Shown piece by piece: positions 42,551-55,617 of a stretch of DNA of 64,000 nucleotides. The position numbers were made by a program, and so were the translations under genes. Positions within the stretch are counted from its first letter, which is position 1, and the number at the start of each line of letters is the position of its first letter. The DNA is from Axinella damicornis (lineage: Eukaryota; Porifera; Demospongiae; Axinellida; Axinellidae), in NCBI GenBank assembly GCA_963931865.1, contig OZ007508.1, forward strand, positions 8,554,781 through 8,618,780. The letters run 5' to 3'. The notes beneath the pieces are model-generated. The model saw nothing but the letters and a program-made list of their open reading frames with translations. It made no database searches and was not told where the DNA came from.

Positions 42551-42993
42551 GGAATGGAACGGTTCCGCCTACTAAAATACGGAACGCACGGAACGGAACG
42601 ATAGCCAAGCTAGCATAATTTTCGCAGCGCAGGCAAAGACTTAGAGGACGCTTGAAATCATGGTAAGACTTGCTTGTCATATTCTGTTGAGAAGAGAAGA
42701 GGTATACTTGGCCAACCTTGCATGGGTCTCTGCGCGGAGGCTTCTCCGCGCGCGCATACTGGCGATCGCGCCCTGGACTCAAAGCGAAGGGCTAGCTTGT
42801 TAGACTAGCGGAGGCTCATGGATCACTCTCTCTGGATCTGGGAAGCTCTCTAAAAATTGTAAATGTAGTGCCTAATCTTTTCCTCACCATGCATGAACGT
42901 TGAACGTTGAACGTGAGCGCATAATGCATTGCGCTGTGCCTGATGTTCCGTTCCGTGCGTTCCGTATTTTAGTAGGCGGAACCGTTCCATTCC
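42551..42993. mobile_element. Element with 49-bp inverted repeats (ggaacggaac type)
   Basis: Left arm 42551-42599 (ggaatggaacggttccgcct and on), right arm 42945-42993 its exact mirror. About 345 bp between them, non-coding. The arms themselves contain repeated ggaac/gttcc words. Target duplication not determined. Confidence 0.8.
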
Positions 42994-43340
42994 GTCCCGG
43001 ATTTTAGTAACCACCCGCTGTACGGCAAACTTCCTAGCAACCACCTATTTTTAGATAGCTGAGCTATTTATACACATTATGTCGTCATTTCTAGCCCCAT
43101 AGAAAAAACGTAGACGGCAAAACAGAGATTTATTTGACATTTTCCATGAATAAAATGATGATTATTATTATTTTATTATTATTATTATTAACAGCAGCAC
43201 ACCATACAAGCATTTTCAAGAATACAGCACTTGTGGATTGTTATGCTACCCTCCAGAACCCCTCATATGACTCCAGGAGTCCAAGAGAGCAGACAGGACC
43301 ATCACAAAGACAAGCCTAAGAACGAGGTTTTCAAAGACGA

Positions 43341-43628
43341 CTAACACGCCCTCAAATCCAAGGAATAGAGCTCAGAATCTTTGGAGTAAAGGGTCGTAGC
43401 CCACAGTGCTGGTTCATATTTCATCACTGGATTGTCCCCAACCTGCATGTTTGTGTGTGCATGAGAGAGTACCTCCAAACACTCCATTTCGTCAGCAGTG
43501 ACATCAATGTCTCTTACGTTACGTACACCTATCCGTCCCATTTCCTTGTCATAAAAAAGGACTTGCAAAGGTCCACACAACATACTGCTATCAACAGGAG
43601 GACCTAGCTTTGCTAGTTTGAAGAGAAA
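43341..43628 (-). CDS. Unidentified minus-strand exon
   Basis: An open frame from a possible attattag acceptor (43629) to a TAG stop at 43341, reading FKLAKLGPPVDSSMLCGPLQ, VLFYDKEMGRIGVRNVRDID, VTADEMECLEVLSHAHTNMQ and ending LYSLDLRAC. Composition is protein-like rather than random, but no family was recognised. It could be the last exon of a minus-strand gene. Confidence 0.35.
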   Translation of the reverse strand, partial: FLFKLAKLGPPVDSSMLCGPLQVLFYDKEMGRIGVRNVRDIDVTADEMECLEVLSHAHTNMQVGDNPVMKYEPALWATTLYSKDSELYSLDLRAC

Positions 43629-43719
43629 GACTCTGAGACTCTTCTCCTAATAATTCCTTGTAGAATGTACTGGCTATGTGTAGGCGGGCTGTGAACTGTA
43701 CTTGAACTTGCTCTCCCTT

Positions 43720-43802
43720 CCTCCCTCGCCCTCCGTCTCTCACTCACTCTACTGTAACCCTCCCTCCACGGTACCCATCCCTCCACTGTATCTCTCCCTC
43801 TC

Positions 43803-43841
<39 letters not shown>

Positions 43842-43921
43842 ATCCCCTGCCATTCACCATACCATGTCCTCGTTCCGTCTTTGTCCTGTCCTTGTCTATT
43901 TTGCTGTTCCATCCTCGTCCA
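43720..43921. repeat. C/T tract with long poly-C
   Basis: Pyrimidine-rich sequence with about 34 C in a row (43806-43839), ending in a ccag acceptor-like site at 43921. Confidence 0.9.
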
Positions 43922-44043
43922 GGGACAGACAGGTGACCCGTTACGTACTATGGGGAGGAGCTGGTTGATCCACGAGGGGAAGGGGCCGAGTTGGACTGCA
44001 AGGGACTGGACTACTCCATGCAGACCTTCATACATACAGAGTA
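43922..44043 (+). CDS. Possible terminal exon, unidentified
   Basis: After tcctcgtccag an open frame reads YYGEELVDPRGEGAELDCKG, LDYSMQTFIHTE and stops at TAA (44041-44043). It follows a long C/T tract, like confirmed exons in this window. The same frame has a TGA at the 5-prime side, so the start or frame is uncertain. No family recognised. Confidence 0.3.
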
Positions 44044-46906
44044 ATGTGTAACAGCCTGTGGTCTTCAGGTTCTTGGATAGCTAGCTATTTCGTAGCTAGC
44101 ACTGTGTATTGACTAATTCACCAGTTGTTCACTATTTGAGCACATGGCAAGTTGATCTATTGCATCATCAGATTACATCCTCAGATTAATGCATAATTCA
44201 TACTCAGTTATCAGAATTCAGTTACATGTATCACAAATGTAAAGAAAGAGCTCCCCACAATACAGTAACTCTGGTTGCAACCAGCGTTGCTGCATGCACC
44301 AATTAGGGCCTGAATGGTAATTGAATTAGTTGACTAAATGACCAAGCTAAGACTAAGACAGCCTTACTCCATAGCTTATAGAGATGGCAGTGTGTTGAAT
44401 AAAATATGTGAAGTGATTTTGTGTTGTGGCACATGACATTCATTCCTCAATACCATTCAAATACACCAATTCGTCAACTAGGGAAATTCTCTAGCTGCTG
44501 AGCCCAACTAGCACAGCATCATCATAATTCATGCAGCCGTCACCCATCTCTGACAAAACATGACGTAATTATTCCAGTGCTCACTTCTGCTTCCTGTTCC
44601 CTTCCAACCACCTCCATCCAGCAGTATGGCCACCAACAAAGCAGCTAGAAGGCAGGTCCATGTCAAATTCCTCTTAGGCTGGCAGGTCACTCTGAGCCGG
44701 AGGGATCGAGAGGCATCTACCAGACAGACACTGACCCGCCACTGCTCTGCACTGATCGGCATCTGAAGTGAGCTGTGCATGTGTGTGTCAGGGAGGGGGG
44801 TGGGAGCTGCATGTTTCATGTTAGCTATAATTATATGGAAACACAGACATGCGGATTACACATGCCAAAGTCTTCAGTATACTGAGCACCATGATTGGCC
44901 CTCATTTGGAAGCTATAGCTATAGCTAAAATTTAATGTGTCTATGTGCACTTATGTGTGACAGCCTGTTTGTGAGTACATTCATAACTGTTACAACTAGA
45001 GGTGTTCATCTGAGAACACATACCCCGTGCGGAACGTTCCTTGTGCGGTCACATGAGTCGATTGGTACTGGGGAAAATTCGAGGGGCTAGCCCACTAGAG
45101 TAGGGCAAAATGTTGCGAATACTAGACGGAACAATAGTCACGACATCTGCAAAGTGTATAAAATTAATGGTGGGATAAGACTGCATGTTTCCAAACAGTC
45201 ATCTCGAAGCATGAGGTTTCCAAATACGGTGTAGCTATGTTTCCTGTTCGTGATAGGACTCTGTGATCACTAAGAGGTAGAGCCAATGTTATGAATGGTT
45301 ATGTAAAGCCAAAATAACAGCGAAACGAAGCACCTTGACTTCAGTCAAGTATACAGCTATTTGTTGACTCCCTTTTCAAAGGTTTTTGAGAGTCTATGTG
45401 TTCAATTATTTTTCACACACGACAGAAGTACAAAACCGATTGCTTAACCCCGCTTCACGCATGCGTGTGCGGGGGTATAATAAAGTCAGAACCACCACAA
45501 TCATGCACTGTGTATGGTCAACTATAAGCTGACGAGCTATATAGAGGGTGAATACCATTCCGGCGGTTGTACGCTCCTTCTCGTTATTGACTCCTGTGTT
45601 AAATTAACAACTACTATAATGCAACATTGATGAAGTCATGTGAATTATAAGCCATTCACTAATACTCACAACACCAGTGGTTGATCCAGGGTTCTTAGAG
45701 TGATATTGGAAACATGGTTGCCCCATGACAGGTTGGAGGATATCAAGATCCCAAGGTATGTATAGGACTGGACTTTTTCCAGAGGCAGACCATTAACCAC
45801 CATATTTTGAGTACATGTTGGCACCCGTTTCCTTGACAATAGAAGTGATTTGCACTTTTTAGCGTTGACGTACGTACTATCTCCATTGTAGGGTGTATGC
45901 TTTGTATTAGCTCACCAGCTATTCATGCATCCTTGTACTATGTACATAAAATCCTATACATAAAAAAGAGAGGGGATGGCTGCCATTATTGAGATTGAGC
46001 CACTGGGGGAATGTATCATTGCAAGTGTCCTCCAATAGGTGTCAACCAAATACCACCATGATCTATGATGAGTGTCAAGGAGTCCCATCAAATGTCTAAC
46101 TCGCAGACGCATTAAATAACTACTAAGCCTGTAATAATAATTATGACATGCACTAGACTATTACAATGTCACAGAGTACGCAGCAATAGTTGAACATGGT
46201 TAATTGAACGATTACTTTTATAAGGAACAAAATTAGAGCAACATGCTTAGACGGATACCCGTATGGACCATAATTTTTATTATTGCAACTTGCTAAGTCT
46301 ATAGATGTGTACACCTGATGGCTGAGCTGTAAGATAAATCATGAGCAGTAAGCTGTATTCTTGCAGAAGAATAATACGAAGTACACAGTAGAGTCTATAT
46401 AGTCCATGTTAGTATGGGCCCATCAATTGGGAAAACATGGACCTAGGTATATGAACTGACCATTAATTGGTGGGTCTATATTATCTGTGTGCATTAGTTA
46501 TATGCTGTAGAGATCCTCTCCCTTTGCAGGTAGGGGATAGAGTCTCGGTACCAGACTCCCAACCAAAGGGGGCCTGGGAGGTGAAGTCTGGTATAGTTGC
46601 ATACATAGCAATTTTGCAGTCTGCAGAATTTCAGTGGCATGAATCTGATTTGCTGATTGCTATGTAATTGCATTGTGGCACTTCATAGGTTGATAGCCTC
46701 CATGCATATCACCTTTACTTGGCACTTAGGACTCCTCATGCAAGCTGTAGCCCATAATGGCTCTCCGTACGCAGACTCCCCCTCCAACTTTGGGTATGAC
46801 TCCTGCATTCTGCAGTAAAGGGTCACTGAATAGGGCTGGTGTAAGCAGTATGGCTGCATGTACCATGTTTTTAAAATGTTGCACATAATATTGTCGTTAT
46901 TCATAA
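44044..46906. other. Mostly featureless DNA with one repeat
   Basis: No gene recognised in about 2.9 kb. A partial copy of the 4410-5010 repeat lies in inverse orientation at about 45020-45480, ending in the cgcatgcgtgtgcgggg palindrome. Open frames of 60-96 codons at 44529 (minus), 46467 (plus) and 46683 (minus) show no motif. Confidence 0.55.
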
Positions 46907-48840
46907 TATCCCCATCACCAGTTAATTGCATTACTGGAATAACTGCAAGTAGCTAGTTCATGCATGACTAATAAATTCCTCTTGTGTGCATTGTCTGGCA
47001 GATCTTTAAGAAGTGGCAGTAAAGGTTGTGCTGATAGCAATCACTACATGAAGAAGTGCAAAATTGCCAAAGCAGGAGTCATTCGTGAGACTATAAATTC
47101 CTTGAAACATTTTGACAACTCCTCAAAAGCAGCCAGCCACAGTGTAGCTACCTGTCGGTACCAGACTTCCATGATGCAGTTCTGTTAACTAGCTATACTT
47201 ACAGCAAACATAACTATTGTGCATGCAATCTATTTCCCCCTTGAGAGAACATTATCAGTACCTGGTTTGTTGCAGCAAGTGGACTCATACACAAACTGAC
47301 AGTGCACTCATGTGAGTGTTACTGGTTCACTGACTTCACTCTGCTTTGGGAGTATAATTATATAATATTGTGTAGCATGCTGATTTTCCTAGGCTAGTAT
47401 CGATCAGAAGGATATCTCTTCTGCCTGTCCTGACGTCTGAAAAGGCAAGTCTCCTGGAAGATTCAGAAGAGTGGCATGCAAGGTACACTGATTTAGAAAC
47501 CAGTTCATTGGCGAGCTGATGTGCCAAGCCTACTTATGGTTATGGCTGTGAAAAACATTTCCCAAAGAACATCCAATTTCAGTTTTTCCAAATTGTGTAA
47601 CTACTTGGACTCCCTTGTGGAGACGTATTTGCTTAGCCTCGTTCCCAGGCTCCCACCTGGGTGCGCAGGGGGAGGAGCCTGGGAACGAGGCTATAGTATT
47701 GCTATTCTTGCACATACATGGGACAGGTAACCTGTGGCCTTGACGATTACCTGTATTGCTGTAAAAAAGAAGACCATTCATGAATAATTTGTGTCACATG
47801 CTTTGATGTTGCCATTGCTCGCCAATGCATTTATTTGGTGTAGAGCAAAATTCATGAGGTGCTCTAAGTTGCTTCACATGTGGTCTAAGTTACTTTTCGC
47901 CTAAGTTACTTTTCGCCTCCCCAATAACCGAGTACGAGTCTGGGCCACTCCGTACATACCGGTTCTCGACTCCTCGGCCTAGCAGCTCGAGTACGCCGGT
48001 TCCCATCTGACCACCGAAGCTAAAGGTGTCTGGTGGAAAGCAGGTTAGCCTCCTGTGATTCCAGTCACGCCTATCCATCGCTCCTGAGGCTTACACTTCG
48101 GTGTCTGACCTGTCACGGAGGGATGGGTTGTTGCTAGGTTGTATTTTTTTCTTCTTTTTTTCCCTTTCCCTCTCAAGTTCTGTTCTTTTTTGGTTTTCTT
48201 TTTCTTGTTCCTTTTTTTTCCGGTTCTTTTGTTTTCCTTTGGCATGGAGGGAAGCTTAAGGCTGCTAGGCTTTTTTTTTGGCATAATGATTATGTAATTA
48301 TGCCCATAGGTCATGTGGCTTAGCATTAGGGTGGAGTTGGCCTATTAGCTTGGGTTTGAGGCTAGTCTTAGTATTGGCTCCTGATAATTATTACCCAATA
48401 GCATAAGTGTTGATGAGAGTTATGGGATACATCACTCATGCATCATATTCAATTTTCCACACCCGTATACGTACTGCTCTCTACCATAGAGAATGAAACT
48501 ACTAGCTGTTGCAAGCAATTAGCTTTAAGATTACGGGATACTCGTGCGCATGCCGTGTGAAATGTATATTGGGAAATGTATACTTAAGCTCGCTAACCAA
48601 AGGTACGAACAGTGTGAGCAACTTGATTCTAGAGGTGGAGGTGCACTGTCACAAGGTGCAGGGCATGATGGAAGCTTTTACCGATACGCTGTATATATCC
48701 GTGCAAAAACAAGCAGTTCAGTTAACCAAAAAGCCGAGTGAGACAGCAGATAAATTCATTGACGCACATCAGCAACATGTACCAACACGTATTAATGTCC
48801 TGTTCCTGTTCATCAACTTCAGGGTGCCACACATCAAATA

Positions 48841-49912
48841 TTAGCAACACTCGATTGGTTTGTTCACCATTGCTTTCCTTCCCCTGACATTGTAATGTTG
48901 GTTACTGAAGATAAAATTCAGAATGTCCTGTTCCAGTTCATCGACTTCAGGGTGCCACACATCAAATATTAGCAACACTCGATTGGTTTGTTCACCTTGC
49001 TTTCCTTCCCTTCGTGCCACACAGTATGCACATGTGAGTCATCAAACACCATCAGTTTCCCAACTTGCCAGGGTGTGGTGACATTGCCAACTCTGATTCG
49101 ATAGCTATCAGGAGCTAAGAGGGGTAGGTAGGCGGAAATTACAGGGGCCAGTATGGATCTCAATACGGCTACCAGGCTTCAGAACTGAGAACACGGCGTT
49201 CCCAAATGCATTGTCCTTCATGAAACTTGAGATGCTCTGAAGCAGTTGTGCTGTTTGTGGACATTGAACACAGTTGGCTTCTACTCTGCTTCCTTGGTTG
49301 AAGAAAGGAAATACTCTCCACTCTCCAGTTGGTGTACTATTTATTTTCCATCCTTGAGGTTGCTGAGAAACGAGTTCATATTCAGTTTGGATGGCTTTGA
49401 AAGCACTCTTGGTTTCAAAACAAGAAGAAATCAATTGCAGTGTCTCACATTTGGATGTCTTCCAAACAGGATCCCTCTTTAGCCCGGGAAGAGTCCAGAT
49501 ATGAGGTTGGAATTCCGATAGGTCCACCTCGTCTCCTGATTCCCTATAAACTGTCCACGTTTATTGTCTATGCTTTGAACAGTCCCTACAATTCTGGGGT
49601 GATGTTGGGAATGATAATCATCCACACTTTCCGTAACTCCATCAACCTCCATTACGTACTCCCTACACCTCTGCATTAGCTTCATTCTGATAGTATCTTC
49701 CCCATGGCATCTTAAACATTTCAGAGACTGGCATGTAGCTAGACAGTTCATGCGGTCCCTGTTTGATTTTCCCTTCTCTTTTCTTGCTACATAAGTAGAA
49801 CACAAACAAAAGAATATGGATGTAGCAAGGATACTTCCATGTACATAGACTGCTAAGCCGTCATGTTTTTGACTTCCAATTTTCTGTGGATTCTCTTCGC
49901 GCGCAACGGGTT
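48841..49912 (-). CDS. ASPHD/ASPH-like hydroxylase, copy 2
   Basis: Second copy of the gene at 2535-3606, nearly identical. The same motifs are present (HTGPCNFR, DDSHVHTVWHEG, DVWHPEVDE), the same frame changes occur, and the duplicated 3-prime segment is again present. No copy-specific disabling change was noticed. Confidence 0.8.
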
Positions 49913-50012
49913 AAAAAATTAACTACGTCATTCAAAGTGGTCTCCAACTCACGCAAAAAATGGCGGTTGGCTTCACAGAACTACTTGCCTTGAGGCCGTC
50001 GTAGCACCGACT

Positions 50013-50233
50013 ATGGAGGACCAGCGTGTCGCGTGGATGAAGCAGCGCGTGTATGCCGTCCTTGGGCTGCACGAAGACACCCTGTTTGTGGATTTGCTGC
50101 AGAGGGAGGAGAATAATTTGGGCCAAGCGGGAGTTGCTCGACTACTTGGACCAGCCTGCGGCGCAGTACTCCCCTGCAGTGCTGTTCTATCCCCAGGAGG
50201 GGGAGGTCGAGATGGAAGAGGAAGTCGTGGAAG
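50013..50233 (+). CDS. DNAH10: DNAH10-like exon 1 (copy 2)
   Basis: Identical to 3707-3927, including the one-base frame jump before ELLDYLDQ. The MITE in the following intron is also present at 50275-50687. Confidence 0.75.
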
Positions 50234-51708
50234 GTATTATAGCCCCAAAAGCTGCAGATACAAATCTATCTCCAAACAGGAGCTTATGAGCGGCGAAGCC
50301 GCGAAGGAGCGTGCAACTCCGTTCCGTCCAAATCCTAATTACTTACGTATTTCCGTTTTGGTGACGAAGAGGAAGGCGTCTTCAAACAGTGAGGGGTCCC
50401 GGGATCTTCAAAACTACCACGTTTTTGTCGCAAATCGCTTTCACTGTCACCCGTTCGCTTGGCCATTTCACTGCGGCTATGTCAAAGGCGCTCCACTGAG
50501 CGAGTGTCAAACTTCTCACATCGCTACCACAGAACACGTGGGTTTTTATGTCGTCATTATGACGCTAGATTGAAGAACAGGTTTCCATATTTGGAAGTTC
50601 GCTAGCTAATAATTTGGATTTCGACGGCACTCAGGCGTATGCGGTAGTTGCACGCTCCTTCGCGGCTTCGCCGCTCATAAGCTCCTGCTCCAAATTATGG
50701 TGCTGGTCTCCTAGTCATAATTACCCCGTGCGCGCATGCGCGAAGCGGGGTTAAGCAATCGGTTTTGTCTGTCAGTCGTCTGTCTGTCTGTCAGGCGAAG
50801 AAAATTGAAATCTCGCCACATAGACCCTCATAAACCATCAAAATGGAGTCAAACAATAGCAAATAGCAAAAAACTGCTCTATGTGTACCTGACTGAAGTC
50901 AAGGCGCTCCGTTTCGCTGTATTTCGGCTATTTCCTACTTTTCATAACCATTCATAACATTGGCTCCACCTCTTTGTGACCTCAGAGTCCCATCAAGAAC
51001 AGGACACCCAGTGCATTTGGAAACTTCATGCTTCGAGATGACCGCTAGGAAACAGTGTTTTCTCACGATCTATGTACTTCACAGGCATCGTGGCTATTGT
51101 TTCGGCTGTTTTTTCCAGCTATTTCCTATTATTCGCAACATTTGGCCCCACCTCTCCAGCTTCACAATATAATTATATTGTATATACGGTAAGTGGTCAC
51201 TCCCACACCTTGGATATGGCCATACACGACCACAGTATACGCGATAGCCGCCCTGTTCGATGCGCATCGGCAGAGATGTCACGTAGATTGTAGCTGCACT
51301 GCATGCATCCTGGCCTGTAGACGTTCAGCGTGGGGTATGTGTTCTATGAACACCTCTAGTTTCAGACCATTCTGAGTGGGGAAAGCAAAACGTTGTGGTT
51401 GCAGGCTAGAATGCACATATGTAGGTCCAGACATGGATGTAGAATTCACTGTTCCGTTTAAACGCTGTGTATAATTTGCGTGCGTTTTCACACAAACTGT
51501 TTTGGCAAATGAGGAAAGCAATCAAAGTGTAGCCTCGTTCCCAAGCCATTCCCACCACCAGTATTTGCAGTATGCAAGTACGGCGGGGGAAGGTCTGGGA
51601 GATCTGGTCACATGTGATGACGTCATGTAGACAGAGGGTAGACACACGGGGGCAGTGCCCAACCATTAGAATACCTGTTATCTGCTGGAGCTAATCTCTC
51701 ATCTGTAG

Positions 51709-52009
51709 AACAACTGATTGAGGAGCTGGTGGAGCAAGCTGAGAGGCTAGAAGGAGAGGGCGCTGGGGAGGGGGACGGCGGGGCTGCTGGTGGCAATGGA
51801 AGTGGAGAAGCAGATGTGCATGCCTTCCTAGGTTCCTGTGGTCTGAACTGTTAGACCGTGACAATACTTAACATGTTACCAAAATGTCACTTGTCCATCA
51901 GTACTTGACAAGTGTTGTTGCTATCCCTGCTCAGTGTCAGTTGGAAGCTCTGATGGAGGCAGTACTACCAGTGGTGGCAGAGCGGAGGAGACTAATAGAG
52001 TTGTCAAGA

Positions 52010-52040
<31 letters not shown>

Positions 52041-52488
52041 CATTTGTGCGTGCGTGTGTGTGTGAATGAGTGTGTGTGCATGTATGCATGCAATGTGTAC
52101 AGACTGTGTATGTTCTTACTTGGAGCCTATGGCAGAAGTGGAAACCACTCAGCACAAGCTAGTGATTTCACTGCACTTGTAGATTTTAGTGGCTACGGTA
52201 ATTCATTTTACACTGCACAAAATACAGGTATTTGCATGCACCCATTACAGAAGCTAGTGAAGAGGAGCGTGACGAAGATGCAGTTGCACCTCTGCTACAA
52301 GCATCTCCCTCGACGGTGGGGTTCTTCTTTATCCGTACCTCTTGTGACGCCATCCCGGTCCCCTCCATTCCCGGGGAGGCAAACTCTCTGCTCCCAAAGT
52401 GTTTTGAGACCGGCACTGTGAACAACAAGCCACTGAATGCCCTGGAGCATGTCCTCATTCGTGTACATCCCAATGGTCATGGTTGCAG
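51709..52488 (+). CDS. DNAH10: DNAH10-like exons 2 to 4 (copy 2), exon 2 donor lost
   Basis: Exon 2 (51709-51813) reads as in copy 1, but the base after gcag is A: gcag/atgtgc instead of gcag/gtgtgc, so the GT donor is gone (51814-51815). A cryptic GT two bases downstream would shift the frame. Exon 3 (from 51935) again ends in a GT run, longer than in copy 1. Exon 4 (52251-52488) is unchanged, with FFFIRTSCDAIPVPSIPGEA. Confidence 0.7.
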
Positions 52489-52908
52489 GTGTGTGCCATG
52501 GTCAGGGTGCTACAGCTGGCTTCATTAATTTACTGGTCTTCAAAGACCCCTAAAATTTGGCTTGTGAGTATACAAGGTTCAAGGAAGTCTGCAGGTTGAT
52601 GGCCTTTGTGGAGTTATCAAACTGTCTAGGCGATTCCCTCAAGACCTAGCCTCGTTCCCAGTCCCACGCCCAGCTTTTCATCGCTTGCAGTACAGTACTT
52701 TACCATACTGCAAGCGATGAAAAGCTGGGCGTGGGATGGGAACAAGGCTACTCAAGACCCATGTCTGCTCTGGCTGGTAGGGTTTCCTAGTGCAGTGTTG
52801 TATGTGTATCCATTTAGTTTTGATACCAAGAAAGGACATTACCTTTCGAAAATTGTCTAAGAGAGGGAAGCCACCACTCCTTATGTTTGATGCTGGTCTC
52901 TTTCCCAG

Positions 52909-53039
52909 GTCAACGTGGTGGAGATGGGGAGCTGGAGTCAGTATCCTCTCAAGAGGTGGAACTCCGCCGGTCTGAGTCTAGAATGAGGTCCCTTATGAGA
53001 GGTGAAGTGCTCATTAATGTACAGAAGTTTGCCACCCAG
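52909..53039 (+). CDS. DNAH10: DNAH10-like exon 5, uninterrupted (copy 2)
   Basis: Continuous exon reading ELESVSSQEVELRRSESRMR, SLMRGEVLINVQKFATQ, donor gtactg. It joins exon 6 as FATQ-VHRTIQQVEG, the expected dynein tail order. It is the undisturbed counterpart of the split exon at 6594-7431. Confidence 0.88.
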
Positions 53040-53259
53040 GTACTGGGATTATGTGCATGTAAATGTACATGATGGTAGTGTGTGTCAGGTACGTACGTGT
53101 CTAGTATACTGTTGTGTTATCTATTCCAGCAGGGTTGTCCAATCTGTTAGTAGCCTATTAAGCTGTCTTGTTAACAATTTCCCCTCTCCCTCAACCCCCC
53201 CCCCTCCTCTGGATCCCCCCGTCCTCTCCTTCCTACTCTTCTTCTCCCCTCCACCCAAG

Positions 53260-53849
53260 GTTCATCGCACCATCCAGCAGGTGGAGGGTGGGGTGAGGCT
53301 GGAGATCCCCAATGTGGTCATCGCTGAGGACCCCGCTGTGGAGGCCAAGAACTTTGTGGTGGTGGGACAGCTTGAAACAGCCATGGAGGGCATGGGCAAG
53401 CATCATCTCAGCTACCATTGATGAACAACCACACGGGAATGTTCCACTGGCCGAGATTGACTTCTGGAAGGAAAGGAATTCGGTGCTCAGTGCACTGTAT
53501 GAGCAACTCAAGTTGCCTGCCATCCAGAACATCCTTGCTGTACTGAAGGTGGCTAATGCAATGCCCCTTGGCCTTCCTACTCAAACTATGAATACCACAG
53601 TGGAGAGCTGAACAGGTACTACCTGGAAGCCAAGGACAACGTAAAGTCTCTTGGAACTCTTGAGAGGCACGGATCCAACTTTGTTATCATTCTGGAGACC
53701 GTTCCTGCGATGATGAACTTCCTCCGAATGGTGTGGGTGATTTTGCGCCACTACAATACCGATGAGCGCATGGTGCCGCTGATGGTATGCATTGCCTGGG
53801 ATCTGTGCGAGAGGGCAGCCAGGGTGGTCAACGTCAAGAGTATCTTCAG
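53260..53849 (+). CDS. DNAH10: DNAH10-like exon 6 (copy 2)
   Basis: Here the first block stays in frame longer than in copy 1: VHRTIQQVEGGVRLEIPNVV, IAEDPAVEAKNFVVVGQLET, AMEG, because the C missing at 8408 is present. It then meets the shared extra base (about 53396) and the shared shift before NRYYLEAKDN (about 53570-53590). The exon still needs two frame changes to read through. Confidence 0.82.
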
Positions 53850-54111
53850 GTGGGCTGGCTGTACGCTCATACAGTAATAGGCCACAGTCAAGGAAGTGAC
53901 GTCAGAATTCACAGTGCATTAATGTTCCTATGGCCTTTAACAGTTAAGGTTTTTACACTCTTACATATACAAAGGTGTTGGATGGGTACACATTGCTGGC
54001 TGCTGGTCCACAAACTGGCAATGTGAATCATAGTCGGGAGTCTGGGAACAAGACTGTGAATCACAAGTACGTGTAGAATACCTAAGCACTTTCATTGTGC
54101 ATCTCCTTCAG

Positions 54112-54301
54112 GGAGCCTCTTCCTGGGATCAAACACAAGGCATCAGAGGCACGGAAGGTGCTGGACACGTGGAAGCAGGCCTACCTGGATGTCAGGAAGA
54201 AGATTGAGCAGTCTGGCCGTGATGCACACTGGGAGTTTGACCAAAAGAAGCTCTTTGAGAGGTCGGATTACATCATTCAAATCTGCAGTGATGTGGTGCA
54301 G
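54112..54301 (+). CDS. DNAH10: DNAH10-like exon 7 (copy 2)
   Basis: Identical in sense to 9185-9374 and fully open, with RKKIEQSGRDAHWEFDQKKL, acceptor tcag, donor gtaata. Confidence 0.9.
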
Positions 54302-54593
54302 GTAATATGCATACTGTGTGTGATGCTTTTGCTGATGGACACCTAACAAATTAGGGCTAGTCGACTAAATGGCTTGTAATTGAGTACTAATAATTATGAG
54401 GATGACAGAAAGTCATCACTACTACTGACGACAGAAAATGCACTAGCATCTCTACATGCTATGGAGTAAGGCTGGCCCTATTGACGTTAGTTAGTATGCA
54501 AGACGTATAGTCAACAGCCTTAGTTCAGTTTAATCAACCCAGTGGAAGTAGTACACATGTATACATGTGTCCTCGCACTTCTCTACGCACCAG

Positions 54594-55297
54594 ACCATTG
54601 AGGAGTTCCACAACATCTTTGGCCCTGAGCTGAAGGCGGTGACCGGGGAACCCTGACAGGATAGAGGCTGTACTTCAGCCGGTGGACAGTCTTGTGCTGG
54701 ACATCGAGACGGTACGCTTTGACCCCTACACTCCAAGCAACAGGCATGAGTGGCGCAGTGTCATGAACCGCTTCCAACATGAAGTGAAGCTGATCGAAGA
54801 GGAAGCCAACGCCTTCATTGATGAATCTTTCCAGAGCCTACGATCAGCTGAAGGAGCCTTTGACATGCTGCACAACTTCAAGCACATTCGCTCCCGTGAT
54901 GCAATCAAGGCTGCCATGATGAAAAACTTCACCGAGATTTTGGTGACGTTCGAGAAAGAGGTGGACGCCATTAACGACTTCCTTAGGGATAACAAGAAGC
55001 GGCCACCGATCTCAAAGAACCAACCTCCAGTGGCCGGAGCCATCAGTTTGTCCCGGTCACTCTTCCAGAGGGTGAAGCAGACGGTGCTCCGCTTCCAGAC
55101 CATGAAGGAACTCATTGACAGTGAGGCAGGGAAGACGGTGAGCGATAGTAAACACGTGCCTATGGAAACATTTCAACACTTATGAATTTACGATGACTGA
55201 GCTCCCCTCTGCCTTCCCTGCAGGCAAGCAAGCACTGCCTGGCAGTGGCTCGCTCAATGAAGTAGTACGAGCAGGAGCTGTATGGAGAGTGGCTGGA
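54594..55297 (+). CDS. DNAH10: DNAH10-like exons 8 (complete) and 9 (TAG), copy 2
   Basis: Exon 8 (54594-55137) has its cgcaccag acceptor and reads TIEEFHNIFGPELKAVTGEP, a one-base excess in the CCC at about 54651, then RIEAVLQPVDSLVLDIETVR, EANAFIDESFQSLRSAEGAF, HIRSRDAIKAAMMKNFTEIL, NQPPVAGAISLSRSLFQRVK. NIFGPELKAVTG and KNQPPVAGAI-WSRSLF are strong dynein tail signatures. Exon 9 (from 55224) has the same TAG (55263-55265) and the same loss into a (GGGA)n tract as copy 1. Confidence 0.9.
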
Positions 55298-55530
55298 GGG
55301 AGGGAGGGAGGGAGGGAGGGAGTGAGGGAGCGAGCGAGCGAGTGAGTGAGCCTCGGTCCCAGAGAGCCTTGGAACGATGCTAGGAGGGAGGGAGCCTGGG
55401 AACGAGGCTAGGAGGGAGGGAGGGGAGGGAAGGGGGGGAGGAGAGGGGGGAGGGGAGGGGAAGGGGAGGGAGAAGAGAGAAGAGAAGGGAAAGGTGGATG
55501 GATGCATGTGGATAGACCAATTGAGTATAT

Positions 55531-55561
<31 letters not shown>

Positions 55562-55617
55562 GGGGTAGTGTGTGTGAAGGTATTGATCTGTGCTGTTGTA
55601 TTTGACCTACTCTGTAG

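Noticed and set aside
42417..42782. 121-codon minus-strand frame
   Set aside because: It overlaps the arm of an inverted-repeat element (42551-42599) and has no known motif.
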